64,000 bases of DNA from assembly GCA_037903475.1 (NCBI GenBank), contig JBAJFG010000341.1, forward strand, positions 417,501 through 481,500. The letters are read 5' to 3'. The translations under genes were made by a program, and so were the position numbers. This document shows positions 22,905 to 34,200 of this stretch, one piece after another (the first letter of the stretch is position 1; each line of letters opens with the position of its first letter). Below the pieces are notes generated by a model. It did not search any database. It worked only from the letters and a program-made list of their open reading frames with translations, and was not told where the DNA came from. The DNA is from Ancylostoma caninum. Its lineage: Eukaryota > Nematoda > Chromadorea > Rhabditida > Ancylostomatidae.

Positions 22905-24845
22905 TTGCGCATTCCAGCATTTCGTGTTCACGTCTCCAACAATGGCGGTCCTGATTGCAGTTCTGACCAGCGTCTCCAACGCGGTCTTATGTTCGGCCAA
23001 TTTCCACAACTTCATTCTTTCTTGTGGTCGCTTGGGGCGCCGATGTTGGAGGCGCATGTCCATAACAAGGAGATGGAGCTGTGGTGCAATACAATCCGAG
23101 GGTATCAATTTGTCATCGAAGACGTTCTTCAGCTCCTTGCGACGCACGAGAATGTAGTCAGTTTGCGTCGTGCGGCCTCCACTACGATATGTAATGAGAT
23201 GTTCATTCTTCTTCTCGAAAAAGGTGTTCACTACAGCCAAATCCTCCGCCTCAGCGTGCTCAAGGGGCATCTTTCCTTCCTCGTTTCGTATGCCATAACC
23301 CTGTTCGCCATGCCATCTCTCGTAACCGTCCCTAGCGGAAACAACGTGCTCATGAAAGTCTCCACCGATGATTAAGTTTTCGTCTTCATCACAGCCCTGA
23401 AGTAGTAAAACATCCCTTCGTGTCATCAGTGCATCCTTGATGGACATCAGGCGGTCGGAAACGCTTCGTACGCTAGTAACGAAGTCTCGGTAGCGTCCAC
23501 TGACGATGATCCCAACCAGGGATGAGCGGAATTCCGACTTCCGTCTTCCGAAACTTACGACATTCCGGTGTTTTTTGGACTTCCGACTTCCGAAAAATAG
23601 CGAAAAAAGCCGGAAGTTTTCGGAAGTCTTGAAGTGATGCAAGTGCGTTTTATCTCAAGGTTGCCGCTAATTTTGTGCAACTGGCATTGTGTGCACAGTA
23701 GGCTAGTGGCAAACCAAAAGTAACGCTTCGTAATCGTGCACACGCAAGTTTTGCTGTCTTAGATGGGATGTCATACAGGGTAGCAACAGACTTTAACCAA
23801 AACTTTCGTCATGGTTTTTCTTTTCTGAAATTTCTGGATGTGAATTTATGTTATCCTAGTCGCAACGTTTTTGTTGTAGGTTCGATACTACACATCAGTA
23901 CATATATTAACGAAATCATTTTGCCAAAAATTCATTCGAAGAATAAGAGAGGATCTACTCAAAATTCAGCACTTTCTGAAAGAATCGATGAGAAATTTGA
24001 AGTTGTTCGTTCTCATTTACTTCAAGCATAATAATGTTAGCTAGCTAAACAACATAGGTTCAAACCAAGATCAGGCAACCCTCGGTTCTTTCAAAGTAGG
24101 AGAGTTGCACTGGGTACCGCTGAAAGGATATTAAAACTTAACACGATGATTAACTGGAAAACACTCTTGTAATGGAGGATTGATATGAAGATAGGCAATA
24201 CTACTCAACATTCTCCTCCACAGGACATTTTACTGTAGGAAACATAATGTATTCACTCTGAAGGGCTGTTGTGTAAAACTTGTGAATTTTTGATATCTGG
24301 CAAATTTGCTACAGCCCTGCTCAACCACTTAGGTTTTGCTGAGCGATCCTTCATTTTTTATTTATACTTCAGTTCTGAATTGATACCACTAATTCTGAGA
24401 GTAATTAGATGAAATTACCAAAATAAACGCCAATTTTTCTAACAATACATGGTTTACACCAATCCTGAGAGCCTTCACTATATGCATGTGCATGTGTACT
24501 CATTGGACCCCCAGTACTTCCGACTTCCGACTTCCGGCACTTCCGATATTCCGGTCTTTTTGGGGCTTCCGACTTCCGACTTCCGAGTTCCGAATTTTTG
24601 AATTTGACTTCCGCTCATCCCTGATCCCAACTCCATTGCGGCCAGATGTTGTGACGTGGTAGATGGGCTTGTATCCACTGCCGATATCAGGCGACTTTGC
24701 CCCCTTCCACTTGGTTTCTTGTACGTAGGCGGTGTCGACTCTCCGCTTCTTCAGCGTCGTTCAGGGCTGCTTCCTGTTGAAGTCCCGATGTTGATTGACG
24801 CTAGCCGGATCGTGGGGTACTTAAGCTTCTTCGAGTGGCCTTAGA
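22905..24845 (-). pseudogene. RTE endonuclease domain, split by a transposon
   Basis: The N-terminal part (24845-24624) has the INIGTL start, a VDTAYVQETKWKG segment and SGRNGVGI. Without the 23517-24623 insertion plus one duplication copy it continues IVSGRYRDF and reaches IIGGDFHEHV (the catalytic GDF context) and TQTDYILVRRKEL. Small frameshifts occur near 24700-24800. Confidence 0.8.
23517..24623. mobile_element. Non-autonomous hAT element inside RTE endonuclease
   Basis: Ends are CAGGGATGAGCGGAA and its complement, flanked by a perfect 8-bp duplication ATCCCAAC (23509-23516 and 24624-24631), the hallmark length for hAT. Both subterminal regions carry many copies of ACTTCCG/CTTCCGA, which in hAT elements bind transposase. 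1107 bp with no frame longer than about 87 codons. Removing it and one duplication copy rejoins the endonuclease reading. Confidence 0.92.
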
Positions 24846-25140
24846 CGGCCAAGAGTCCTTGCCTGCTTATCGCAACACCCGAACTATAGTGGTGAAGCGC
24901 GTCGCCTCCGGGGACGCCTCAGCCTTGAACGAAATTCCTTGAGAAGCACAAACCATGGTTTTATTCTGACGCGACATGGTGTTCATCGGCCGGCTTGTCG
25001 CAAAGTCTGACGCCGGAAAGAGAAGGGATTCTCTCCCATGGACAAGGGACTTATTTGTTGGAGGCGGCCTCAAAATCGCCCCTCATGTGCTTCCCACTTG
25101 TTAGAATGCGGGCTTTTGGTAGGACCCGATGTGCAGTATA

Positions 25141-26167
25141 CATCCTACAAGCAAGCACTTCCACACACCCACACGCGTGAGCGCATATTCACACTCATAT
25201 GCCAGCCATATGAATCGACTCCAACACTACAGAACAAAAGAGTCCATACCCTAGATCGACCCACGTCGCAGGGCAAGCACATGGCTGCTTTTGGTCCGCG
25301 TTTAACACCCTATCCGCCACCCGGGGTCGCGCCACGTAGCCTTGTAGCCAATCTGCTGTGATCCCTCCAAGGAGGGAGATCCGTGGCACTAGGCTCTCTT
25401 CTCTTTGCTGAACCCACTCTTTCAAACTGTCCACTTTCGATGTAGTTCTTAGTGAACAAACACAACACCCCAACCTACGAGAATCAATAATAAATTCATT
25501 TAAAGATGTTTTCAATCTTTTTCTGACGATGGCTACTAACCTGGTCAGAACATTTATGAACTTCTTGAACCATTACAGAATTTACACCCAGCGAGTATCC
25601 CTTATTTATGGCTTTGGGGATGAGTTTTCATGGCTCATCCAACACCTAAAAAGAAGTAGAATGATTCATGGAAAAAGATAGTGATCACAGAAAAAAAATA
25701 ACAATGAAAAAAGTATCAAAAAGAGTTATTCAGCCCAATGTAAGATTGCTTTGCCATAACCATGTCATAAATTGTAGAAACTATAGTAGTACTGCAAATC
25801 TACACCCTCTGATATTACGTTCAGCGCATCGACCTCTGCGGACATGTCCTTACTGACCTCTGAGCAATAGCTGTGGAAAATCGATAAAATCAATAAATCA
25901 ATGCCGAAAATAGTTGTCATATTCGTGCTCATCATATTGAAGAACTTTACAAAACGCCCATAAAATATGTGGGATTTAATTTAGGAAGGAGTAGGGCTCA
26001 GCTGTCGAAATCAGCCACCAGGAGATTGGAGTCACCGATGATCTCCGACGGAAGGTCATGGTGATCGAGACAGTGGGAACATCGATCAGCTGGGTGTACC
26101 CGGAAATGTGTCTTCACCAAAAAGGAGTCAGTGCACGCTCGACTGGCTACAACGATGAACCCGAACC
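25141..26167. other. Gap between RTE and the next gene
   Basis: Segment 25860-25960 contains one to two copies of the ~117-bp unit tandemly repeated at 40980-41690 (TTGTCATATTCGTGCTCA..AATCAATAAATC). No gene seen. Confidence 0.4.
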
Positions 26168-27568
26168 ATGAGCAAAAAGTCCTCTGGAGGACTTTTTCGC
26201 GAAACGACGAGATCGTCGTCTGCGTCTCGCGCGCCGCACACTCTTTCGCTCACCGCGTCCTCGTCGTTTCATACTGGCAGCAAGTTCAACGTAACGGTGA
26301 GCTCATAGTTCGATTTCGAACTGTGAGTTTACCTGCAAGTATGGTCCCCGTTTCGTCATAGTTTTTAAGCATCGTACTTAGAAAACCATGTTCGGGCCAA
26401 TGAAGCTTACATTACTCTCCCGCAGTTCCCCGTAAGGTGTGAGTTAGCTGCCAGTTAACGTTCTTCGTTAACTGACAGTTTCAGTAGGTTTACTACCACC
26501 CCAGATCTCTTACACATCTATGGACCCGTTATGAATAGCCAACAGAGAGGAAGAGGAGATAGTCGACTGAGACACGAATGAGCGCGTAGCGTGATCCTGC
26601 TCCATCGGCAGACATGTATCTTGATGCTTATCCCACTGTTGGGCCAGGGCAGACCCGATCCATCGGTGGGACTCCTATCCCGGCGCTTTATTCACTAATC
26701 GGCCCCCAGTCTCCATCCATGGACCCGTATCCTGGCGCTTTCTCCAGTATTGGGCCAGAGCAGACCCAATCTCCATCCGTGGACTCGTTGCCTGGCACTT
26801 CCCCGTTAATGGGCCCCTGCAGACCCAATCTCTATCGATGGACCCCTACCCTGCCATTTTCCCAGTGTTGGGCCACGGCGAACCCTTTCTCCATCGATCG
26901 ACCCGTATCCTGCCGTTTTACCACTATTCGGCCACGGCGGACTCTTTCTCGATCGGTGGACACATATCATGATGTTTTTCTGGACTACGGGGCCCCGGCT
27001 CATCTATCCTTGGAAAGTTTGATCAACTGCACAAGTTGTACAACTGATTTTAGAGAATGTCACAACATCTTATTATGACGCGTTCTTCATCCTGTGTATT
27101 TGATTGTATTTTTTAAAAACAGGCGGATCCTCAAGCTGCATAACCCCCAAGGGACCTCAAAGAGAGCTGTGCAAGGAGCATATCCCAAGCGAGGACACCG
27201 AGTGAATCCTTCGATACATCCCCCACGGTATGCACACTTCTTTTCGAAGTGATTATCCTCCACTGTTCCAAAGTTGAGTGAAGTCAAGAACAAAGCTCCA
27301 GCAGAGGGGCGACTCTGCTCCGTACATTGCTGCTACGCATCGTCAAATCGTTGTAAACATTGTCTCGCCTGGAGGGCTCGAGACTGCTAGACGGTGGTCC
27401 CGCCGCGAAATCCCGAATGCACCCGACTTCCGCTACGTCTATGCACCTATGACGAAACATCGGCCGAATGCCCCATCAGCTTCGCATCCTCGCGAGGCAC
27501 AGTCTATAACTGAGTCTTACGGCGAGCGCATGCGATCACGTGTTAGCCCCCCTACGTCTGCGCTCTAG
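26168..27568 (+). CDS. Hypothetical two-exon protein, Ser/Arg-rich
   Basis: Exon 1 (26168-26296) starts MSKKSSGGLFRETTRSSSAS, is rich in Ser and Thr, and ends at a strong donor (ACG then GTGAGC); a TGA in frame lies 9 bases upstream of the ATG. Exon 2 (27305-27568) begins RGDSAPYIAATHRQ after AGCAG, contains NIVSPGGLETARRWSRRE and FRYVYAPMTKHRPN, and ends PPTSAL at TAG. Phases agree (0/0), giving 130 residues; using the CAG three bases earlier adds one. No signal peptide or membrane span. The intron (26297-27304) holds a minisatellite. The acceptor lacks a good pyrimidine tract, so the join is uncertain; I do not recognise the family. Codons encoding KKSSGGLF form a 24-bp palindrome. Confidence 0.45.
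26595..27010 (+). repeat. ~60-bp minisatellite array, site 2
   Basis: About seven units of ~60 bp: CTCCATCGATGGACCCGTAT, then CCTGGCGCTTTCTCCAGTAT, then TGGGCCAGAGCAGACCCA. Same unit as site 1, inside the intron of the hypothetical gene at 26168. Confidence 0.85.
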
Positions 27569-29408
27569 AAAATTTTGTTGCACTACCATGATTTATATAA
27601 GAGGATTTCCTGTACACAACCTACACCGCCTTCGGTGTGTAAGACCTTATCAGTACGCCTGTCTATTTGGAAAGGGCAATTTCTAACAGATGTGTTTGTC
27701 CGCCGCGTTTATAATGCGAAGGATCGGTCCAACTGCAACCTTGATGCAGCTTAGACACAAGTCAGGTGCGCTCATTTACTGCTTGGCGACCATTAACGGT
27801 GTTCGCGCGGTGTTTTCATTGAAGAGGAGTATGCGACATTGGCCAGTCTCCGTGGAAAAACCTCTACAAATAGTTGTCTGCGTCTGAGGCACGACAGGCA
27901 CAAGAATGTAGAAGAGATTGGCCTAAATCGAGATTCTTCTGCTTTGTTATGAGGTGTTAACGACCGCAAACTGTTTATTACACGTTTAAATCACAAGTTG
28001 AAATGAAGTGATTTCGCGTACATTCAATCGAAACACCCCGGTAGTAAACAACAGTGAGGTAACGATCATTCGTGCCTGAAGGTTACGGCTGGAAGGCTTT
28101 GTCGCGGGAACCTCCGGGAGCGGAATTTCCGTTCCGGGTCTTCGCGCGAAAGCCTTCCTGGGCCGGAACTTTCGTGCATACCACCCCTGTGGTCGCGCCA
28201 TGTAGCCTCGCAGCAAATCGGCTGGGATCGTTCAGGTGAAGGAGATCCGTGAATAACGCGTTCATTCCATTCTTACAATTAGTTGGTTGCCTAGCCATCG
28301 AAGGTGTAGACCCGGATGGACCGGATGGCAAGGCAGCGGACTCCGGAGATTGGTATCATGACACGATTCCCGATGACATCGAAATTTTTGCGCGATTGGT
28401 AACCGTTTTGTTTGGTAATACAACTGGCAAGCTTCGGGTGGCGATACTATTGAAGAGGTTATGTTTGGCAAGACATTTGACCAAATTCGTTTGCCTGTGT
28501 AGTTGGCAAACCCGTCTGCGAGGTTGTCAAACGAACCTGGCCAGATGTTCCAGCATCGAACATCAGAGCACTCGGAATCTCAGGGGCTCACCATCTGACA
28601 GCTGCGCATCACCTGATTTTTTTTTTGGATCAGGCGAGAAGAATGGACTTCCGAACCAGCTGCGTTTCTCAGGCAAATTTTGGACAATAGCATTTCCTAT
28701 AGCGACCTCTGTATGCAGAAAATATCACCAGCCGCTAACTGACTCACGGTCTCTCCAAGTTAGCAAAGAATTTTAAGGACGCAAATTTTTTATCTGGGCC
28801 TTTGAAGGCAGTGTATCAACTCATGATAGATATCGAGACATTAACAGAATCCGATCTCACTCGACGAGCTGATCGCAATGATGTGCTTGAAATCTGAAAA
28901 CACTGTCAAAAAAACTCTATTTTGAAGCCAAATTTGATACTGAAGCGGAGGAGCTATCTTGCTAGGAAGCTGGAAGCTCAGACAATTTCGAAGGCAAATC
29001 CCGTGCTGAACGAGCGGGATGAGTGTCGGAACGAGCGTTTGGGCGTTTTTGCCCGAGAAGTAGCCGCGTTCAGGCCGCTGCAGGGCCGCTGATAATGAGG
29101 CTTGCATTGCCATCCGCCCGAGAACTGTCCGCGTTCTGAGCCCGCAAACCATCGGGCGCTACTGCTCCTAATCCAGCGCACAAAACAGCATTCTCCACAA
29201 TTGCCTGCCAACTGGACGCCGGCACTGTGACAACCTCTGGCAGCTTGTCATTGCCTGCGCAAAGTCTCGCACGGAAGAGCCCCTGGTTCCAAGCCCCTGT
29301 GGACTCAAAGTGATCGTAGTATATTGTAGAGTATAAAAGCAACACAAATATGCAAATGTTTGCAATGTCATTCATGTTTTTGTAGTGCTAGCTTTAGTCT
29401 ATTAATGA

Positions 29409-29485
29409 GCGATTCGAACCAATCTGACCACTGTTTATGAATGATTGAGAGTCCGCTGCTTTATCCACTAGGCCATCCATGCTGG
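29409..29485 (-). repeat. tRNA-like sequence, probably tRNA-derived repeat
   Basis: On the minus strand an A box TGGCCTAGTGG and a B box GGTTCGAATCG stand about 55 bases apart, but the ends do not form a 7-bp acceptor stem. Probably a SINE head or tRNA pseudogene. Confidence 0.45.
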
Positions 29486-31200
29486 TGATCTCTTCTATCC
29501 CGGTGTTGCCTCCACCCTTATCGCGTCCGTACTATCACTAACCAAATATTTCGACCGGGCCAGTTCCTTATTGAGCCCAAATATGTAGCCGTTCAGGCCG
29601 CTTCTTGGAGATATTTGCCGGCGGTCAGTGCCCGCGAGAAGCGGGCCGATGCCCAACACTCTTCACATAGCGGCCCGAACCCCGACGCTGGTGCATCAGC
29701 CCGAATGATTCTGCGTTCAGCACACAATTTGCCCGACAGCGCGTTTGGCCCGCAACATGCGTGGTTTCGCCCGCTGTTTGCTCGCTCTTGCTCCTCGTTT
29801 GAACGTTTCGTCGGGATTTGCCGGTGGTTGGAGAGGAGCTAAAGATTGCACACTGAAATGAACTTCTCAGCAGTGGCTACTACATATTGTCTTATTGCCA
29901 TGTTGGAAGAACATGCCGCACGTTTTCAACGTTCCCCTAAAACTTAAAATACATCGTTGTGCTCGGCGGCTCGAATATGTTCGACTGACGTGTGAATCTC
30001 GAACGTGGTCCCTGAGCTAAAACAGTGTTCTCTACGGACTTTTCCGGCGAAATTTGTCGCACTTGTTTATCCCGTAGAGAATTTCACACGGAGAATCACT
30101 GACAACGCGCATCATACTGTTTTGTGAAGATACCGGAATATTCAACGAATCTGAACACCACGTGTTGAGCTGAGTTTTGGTCTAGACAATGCAGATTTCA
30201 GCTCCAAGACTCCGACATTGAATCTAGGATCCCTGTCTCATTTTTTTGTGTCTGTGCAATACATCTTGGAAAGATGCTCTGCCTCGCTCACAGCAACCTT
30301 CAATTTTTGGTCCCTGTCTCAAGCTTTATCGAAGCCATTGTTGAGAAGCAAACTCCGCTTTTTCGGCCTAGACAGCATTCACCTTTTTGATTCTCATCTG
30401 ACCCAGCTCGAAACCATGTATACTAATCTATACTTTTGCAGGCTATCTTACCGGACTCGACAACTTTTTACTCACGAAAACTAGCAACCAGTTTTCCTCG
30501 CAGTTTAACCTCAATCCGCGGCAACGTCATTCACTTTAGTGACCAAATCGCTGGAACCGGAGGATTACGACGGATTGGGTCAGCCAGTTTGACTTACTTC
30601 GTACCTTGTGCGATGTTCTCTTTTCAAATGCAAGCGCAGGCGCTTTCCTATATGAACCTAAGATATTAAGACTCTTCGCCGTAAATAGGTGATTCTAGCA
30701 TTTTGTAGATATGTACATTTTTCTTCACGTTCGTTGACGAACTGTTGCAGAAGCACTATAAAGTGATTCCCTGAAGAAGTTCTTAGCAGTTTATCTACCA
30801 GGTCCCATGCACTGTAGTAATTTATGTGAATTATTAGAAGCAGTAGACGTTTACATCGGAATTATGCAAAAGGGACCGACATTTTGCTAAAACTGTGACT
30901 TTTTTACTATTAGGTGGAGCTGAGGTAACAGGAAAGCTACAAGATACAGGCAGTAGGAGTATTTGCATTTTCGATGAAATCGACCCATCAAATCTGTATT
31001 TTTCGTGCTTAAATATTTTGAGCAGTCTTATTCTGCTTTATTTAGATACTGAATGCTTATTTATTTATTTATTTATTTACTTGTTCACTTATTCACACCA
31101 TTACCTGTTTCTTTATTCATTTGTTTATTTACTTATCTACTTGCCTATTGTGTGCTCGTGTGACTTAGCAAAGTGACCTGTTCGTTGAAGCAGTCAATAT

Positions 31201-31208
31201 TCTTCCAG
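31201..31208 (+). promoter_or_regulatory. Probable trans-splice acceptor before the collagen ATG
   Basis: TCTTCCAG lies directly before the ATG at 31209, the arrangement expected where a spliced leader joins immediately 5' of the start codon. An upstream noncoding exon is the alternative. Confidence 0.5.
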
Positions 31209-34200
31209 ATGCGCGAACAAGCTCTACTACAAGGCGCATGCGCTCTTTCACTAGTTTCTATTGTAGCCTTGTATAGGTAATTTTCTCGTATGTTACACGA
31301 CTGTTGTATGAAAAAAAAAACAGTTGTTTCGTTTAAGTTTCCTACCCCGCATGTGGCACCGGATGTCCGAAATTCGTCAGCTTCTCAATACTGAACTCCA
31401 TGTGTTCTCCGAGCTTGAGACAAAAGTTTGGAAAGAGCTGAGAGCAGAGGCGCCACGCTCACCTCGTCAGGTCTACGACTACTGTGAATGCGAATACGGC
31501 AATAGCTGTCCCCCAGGACCTCCGGGAAAGCGAGGTAGGCCTGATGTCATCGATTAATATATTGATTACGGGTTGCCAATGATCCAGGACATGCAGTGAC
31601 TGGCAGATAATTCGATATTTCTAAGGTGCCGATGGCATGAACGGTACGCCCGGTGTGAATGGAGCACCAGGACCACAAGGCAGTCCTGGAGTACTCCCGG
31701 AAGTGCTCTATCGCCGAGTGGAAGGCTGTAGGATCTGTCCCTACGGACCTAAAGGGGCCACAGGAATGCCGGGAAAAGATGGAGTGCAGGTTTGCTTCGC
31801 GAAGGTTTCAGTATTAGTGGCATAGGCTTCACAACTGATATTTTTAGGGAGCCCCTGGATTTCCTGGGAAAGATGGTCGGAATGGAATTCCGGGCGCGAC
31901 TGGTTCTCCAGGTGAGCCAGGACAACCCGGACAGAGCGGAGAAAACGGACGAAATGGTGAGCTTTCATGTAATTAAGTTATTCTATTTATTTCAATCATG
32001 AACGAGATTATGTGGTCACATATGCGTATACAGTGCGGTCAAAAGGATATAATCAGTGTCATTTCTTTTGCTACAACTCACCCTTGGATTGGGCTATCCA
32101 GATGAAATTTGGATGTTCGTTGACGCTCTGTGGTGCTTCCTAACAGCAGCTTACCCGGGCAGAAACTCAATTCTAGTGCTTCTTCTTCTGCCTAAACATC
32201 AATTCCCTTGGCTTCCTTTGATTTCACACAATATCTTCACTAGCACTTTCTGAGAAGAATGAAGAGTTGGTAGAGATTAGAGATATAATTGGCAGTGGCG
32301 GACGCAAAAAGTGGGCGGGAGGGGGGGGGGGCGTGGGAAAAAAAGTGGGGTCTCCGCCGTTTTGGGGACCCAGACGGAAAATAAAATTAATAACAATGTT
32401 AATTATAATGATAAATAATTGATAAAAATTATATTAAAAATAATAATAAAAATAAACAAATGCAAATAAACTAATACAAGACTTTTATATGTATTGTGAA
32501 GTAATTTCAAAAATCTGCCGTCTCATTCTCGGGGGGGGGGGCTGCTTCCGCCACTGATAATTGGCTATTTTTTCCGTCACGTGCCATTGTTGCACATTCC
32601 TTTGCTGCTCAAATGCTTGGACCAAAGTGAATGATCGAATTTACCAAAGAAAATTTTATTGTATCTAAAGAGCATTGCCAGCAGTAAAGTTCCTACATAT
32701 TTCAATGTCAGAATGGTTGTGGGTGGTGGATATCATAGAAATGTCCTCGTTGGAAGGGTTCTCTTTTGTTCGAGATTATTGAAAACTCTTTTTTCTCACT
32801 TTTTAAAGTTTTTTTTTGGTAATCCTATTTTTTACGCAAAAAGAGAACGGCAGAAGACGACTATTATAGCAAAATACTCACTCAAGATAGAATTTGGAAT
32901 AATCCCTGCTCGAATCGAAATGAGGTGACACAAACGAGAAACCTTCATGTTGATGAAAGTGGTGAACTTGGACTTGGAATGCGATAGTTCTGTTCGAGAG
33001 CGGTTTCCGCCAATGTTATGCAGCGCAATGAAAGAGTACCTCATCACATGGTAAAATTTTGGCCCATGTCCCATGTTAAATCATGATGAAAAGTTCAGCC
33101 TTCAACATGCCACCGATCATGTCCTTTTGACCGCGACTGTATGTAAATAAATGGAGACATCCGCAGTATCGCCGCAATCCACTCACATCCTTTCTTCACA
33201 AATCACGATGGATCACGACCCACATTATGTGCAAGTACTTAGTTCCTCCGTCACGAAATATCTCGTCACTGCGTGTCCGAGTGAGCTGAGTGTTATCGTC
33301 ATCGGAACGCTCTCTGCTGTAACAATTGGTCGTCGCCGAAAACTTGCTGCGTATCCATCGCAGGTGCAGAACTCCCACTTAAAGTGTGCAAAATCCGAAG
33401 TTTGAATGGAAACGCTACCTGAACGATGAATCATTCAGAATGCATTGAATGCTGCATAGCACTTTTTATATTGTTGGATAGCTAGCATCAAAGTGATTTT
33501 GGGGCCATTGCTAATGCAAAATGGGGTGCGTGGGTTCTGTTTCGCATAGTTCCACAAATGATTCGAACGATTTCGATTCAGTTTGAATTACAGCGTGTTT
33601 TTCCCCTAATAGCCACAGCAACATTGAAGTCATTTGCCTGGTTGGAATTGCTCCAAAAAGACATGAAAATTTGTATTTTTTTATCCTAGATCATTTCCTC
33701 TTTGGAATTTTTTCTCTTTATTACTCATTTTCATTACTGCTTCAAGCTATTTTCATGCCAATTATCCGAATTTAGAATGAATTTCTAGTGAATTAGTTTT
33801 TGTTGCTTGCTGCGCTCCGTTTTTTAGGAGACCCCATCCTTTTTTCACACCTCCATCTTCTGCTGCTATCTCAACTGCGACCTATTGTTAGCTCTCTACT
33901 TCTTTCTTGTCTAACTTTCATTACATCACTATGATGAGGTCACCTTAAGTCAAAAGTTCTCTTTGCACATCACCTGTCTAACACATCACTATCAAGCAAG
34001 TACATAATCTTTAATCGTAACATTTTTAGGACCTCCTGGAATTCGGGGTACGGACGGCATTATGGGCATAAAAGGACTTCACGGTGAACCTGGTGAACGC
34101 GGTCCACCTGGTTACCCAGGAGAACCAGGCAAACCGGGACAGGCAGGACACATGGGCGAGCAGGGCATACCAGGAGCGCCTGGAAGAATGGGAATGTGGG

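Larger units (their letters stand above)
20900..25130 (-). mobile_element. RTE-type LINE retrotransposon, degenerate, with nested hAT
   Basis: Read on the minus strand the order is a 5' region (to about 25130), endonuclease (24845 down to 22905, interrupted by a hAT insertion), a basic Ala/Lys/Glu-rich linker (22755-22456), reverse transcriptase (22528-21270) and a C-terminal tail with RPRGRQKTRWLDRI near 21020. This layout, with a single frame and no ORF1 coiled coil, fits the RTE clade. Frames shift several times, so it is dead. Boundaries are approximate. The 25290-25385 sequence just 5' is similar to 28185-28255. Confidence 0.85.
27569..31208. other. Repeat-rich intergenic stretch
   Basis: 27675-27900 begins with AAGGGCAATTTCTAACAG and is probably a degraded member of the AAGGGCAATTTATA family. 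28804-28870 matches an end of the family-a element. 28990-29230 and 29590-29800 are GC-rich islands sharing GTTCAGGCCGCT and GCCCGAGAA/GCCCGCGAGAA words. 31055-31145 is a TTTA-type microsatellite. No convincing exon. Confidence 0.45.

Noticed and set aside
28249..28776. 175-codon plus-strand frame
   Set aside because: Opposite strands are open too, the sequence includes repeat pieces shared with 25290-25385, and no domain is visible.
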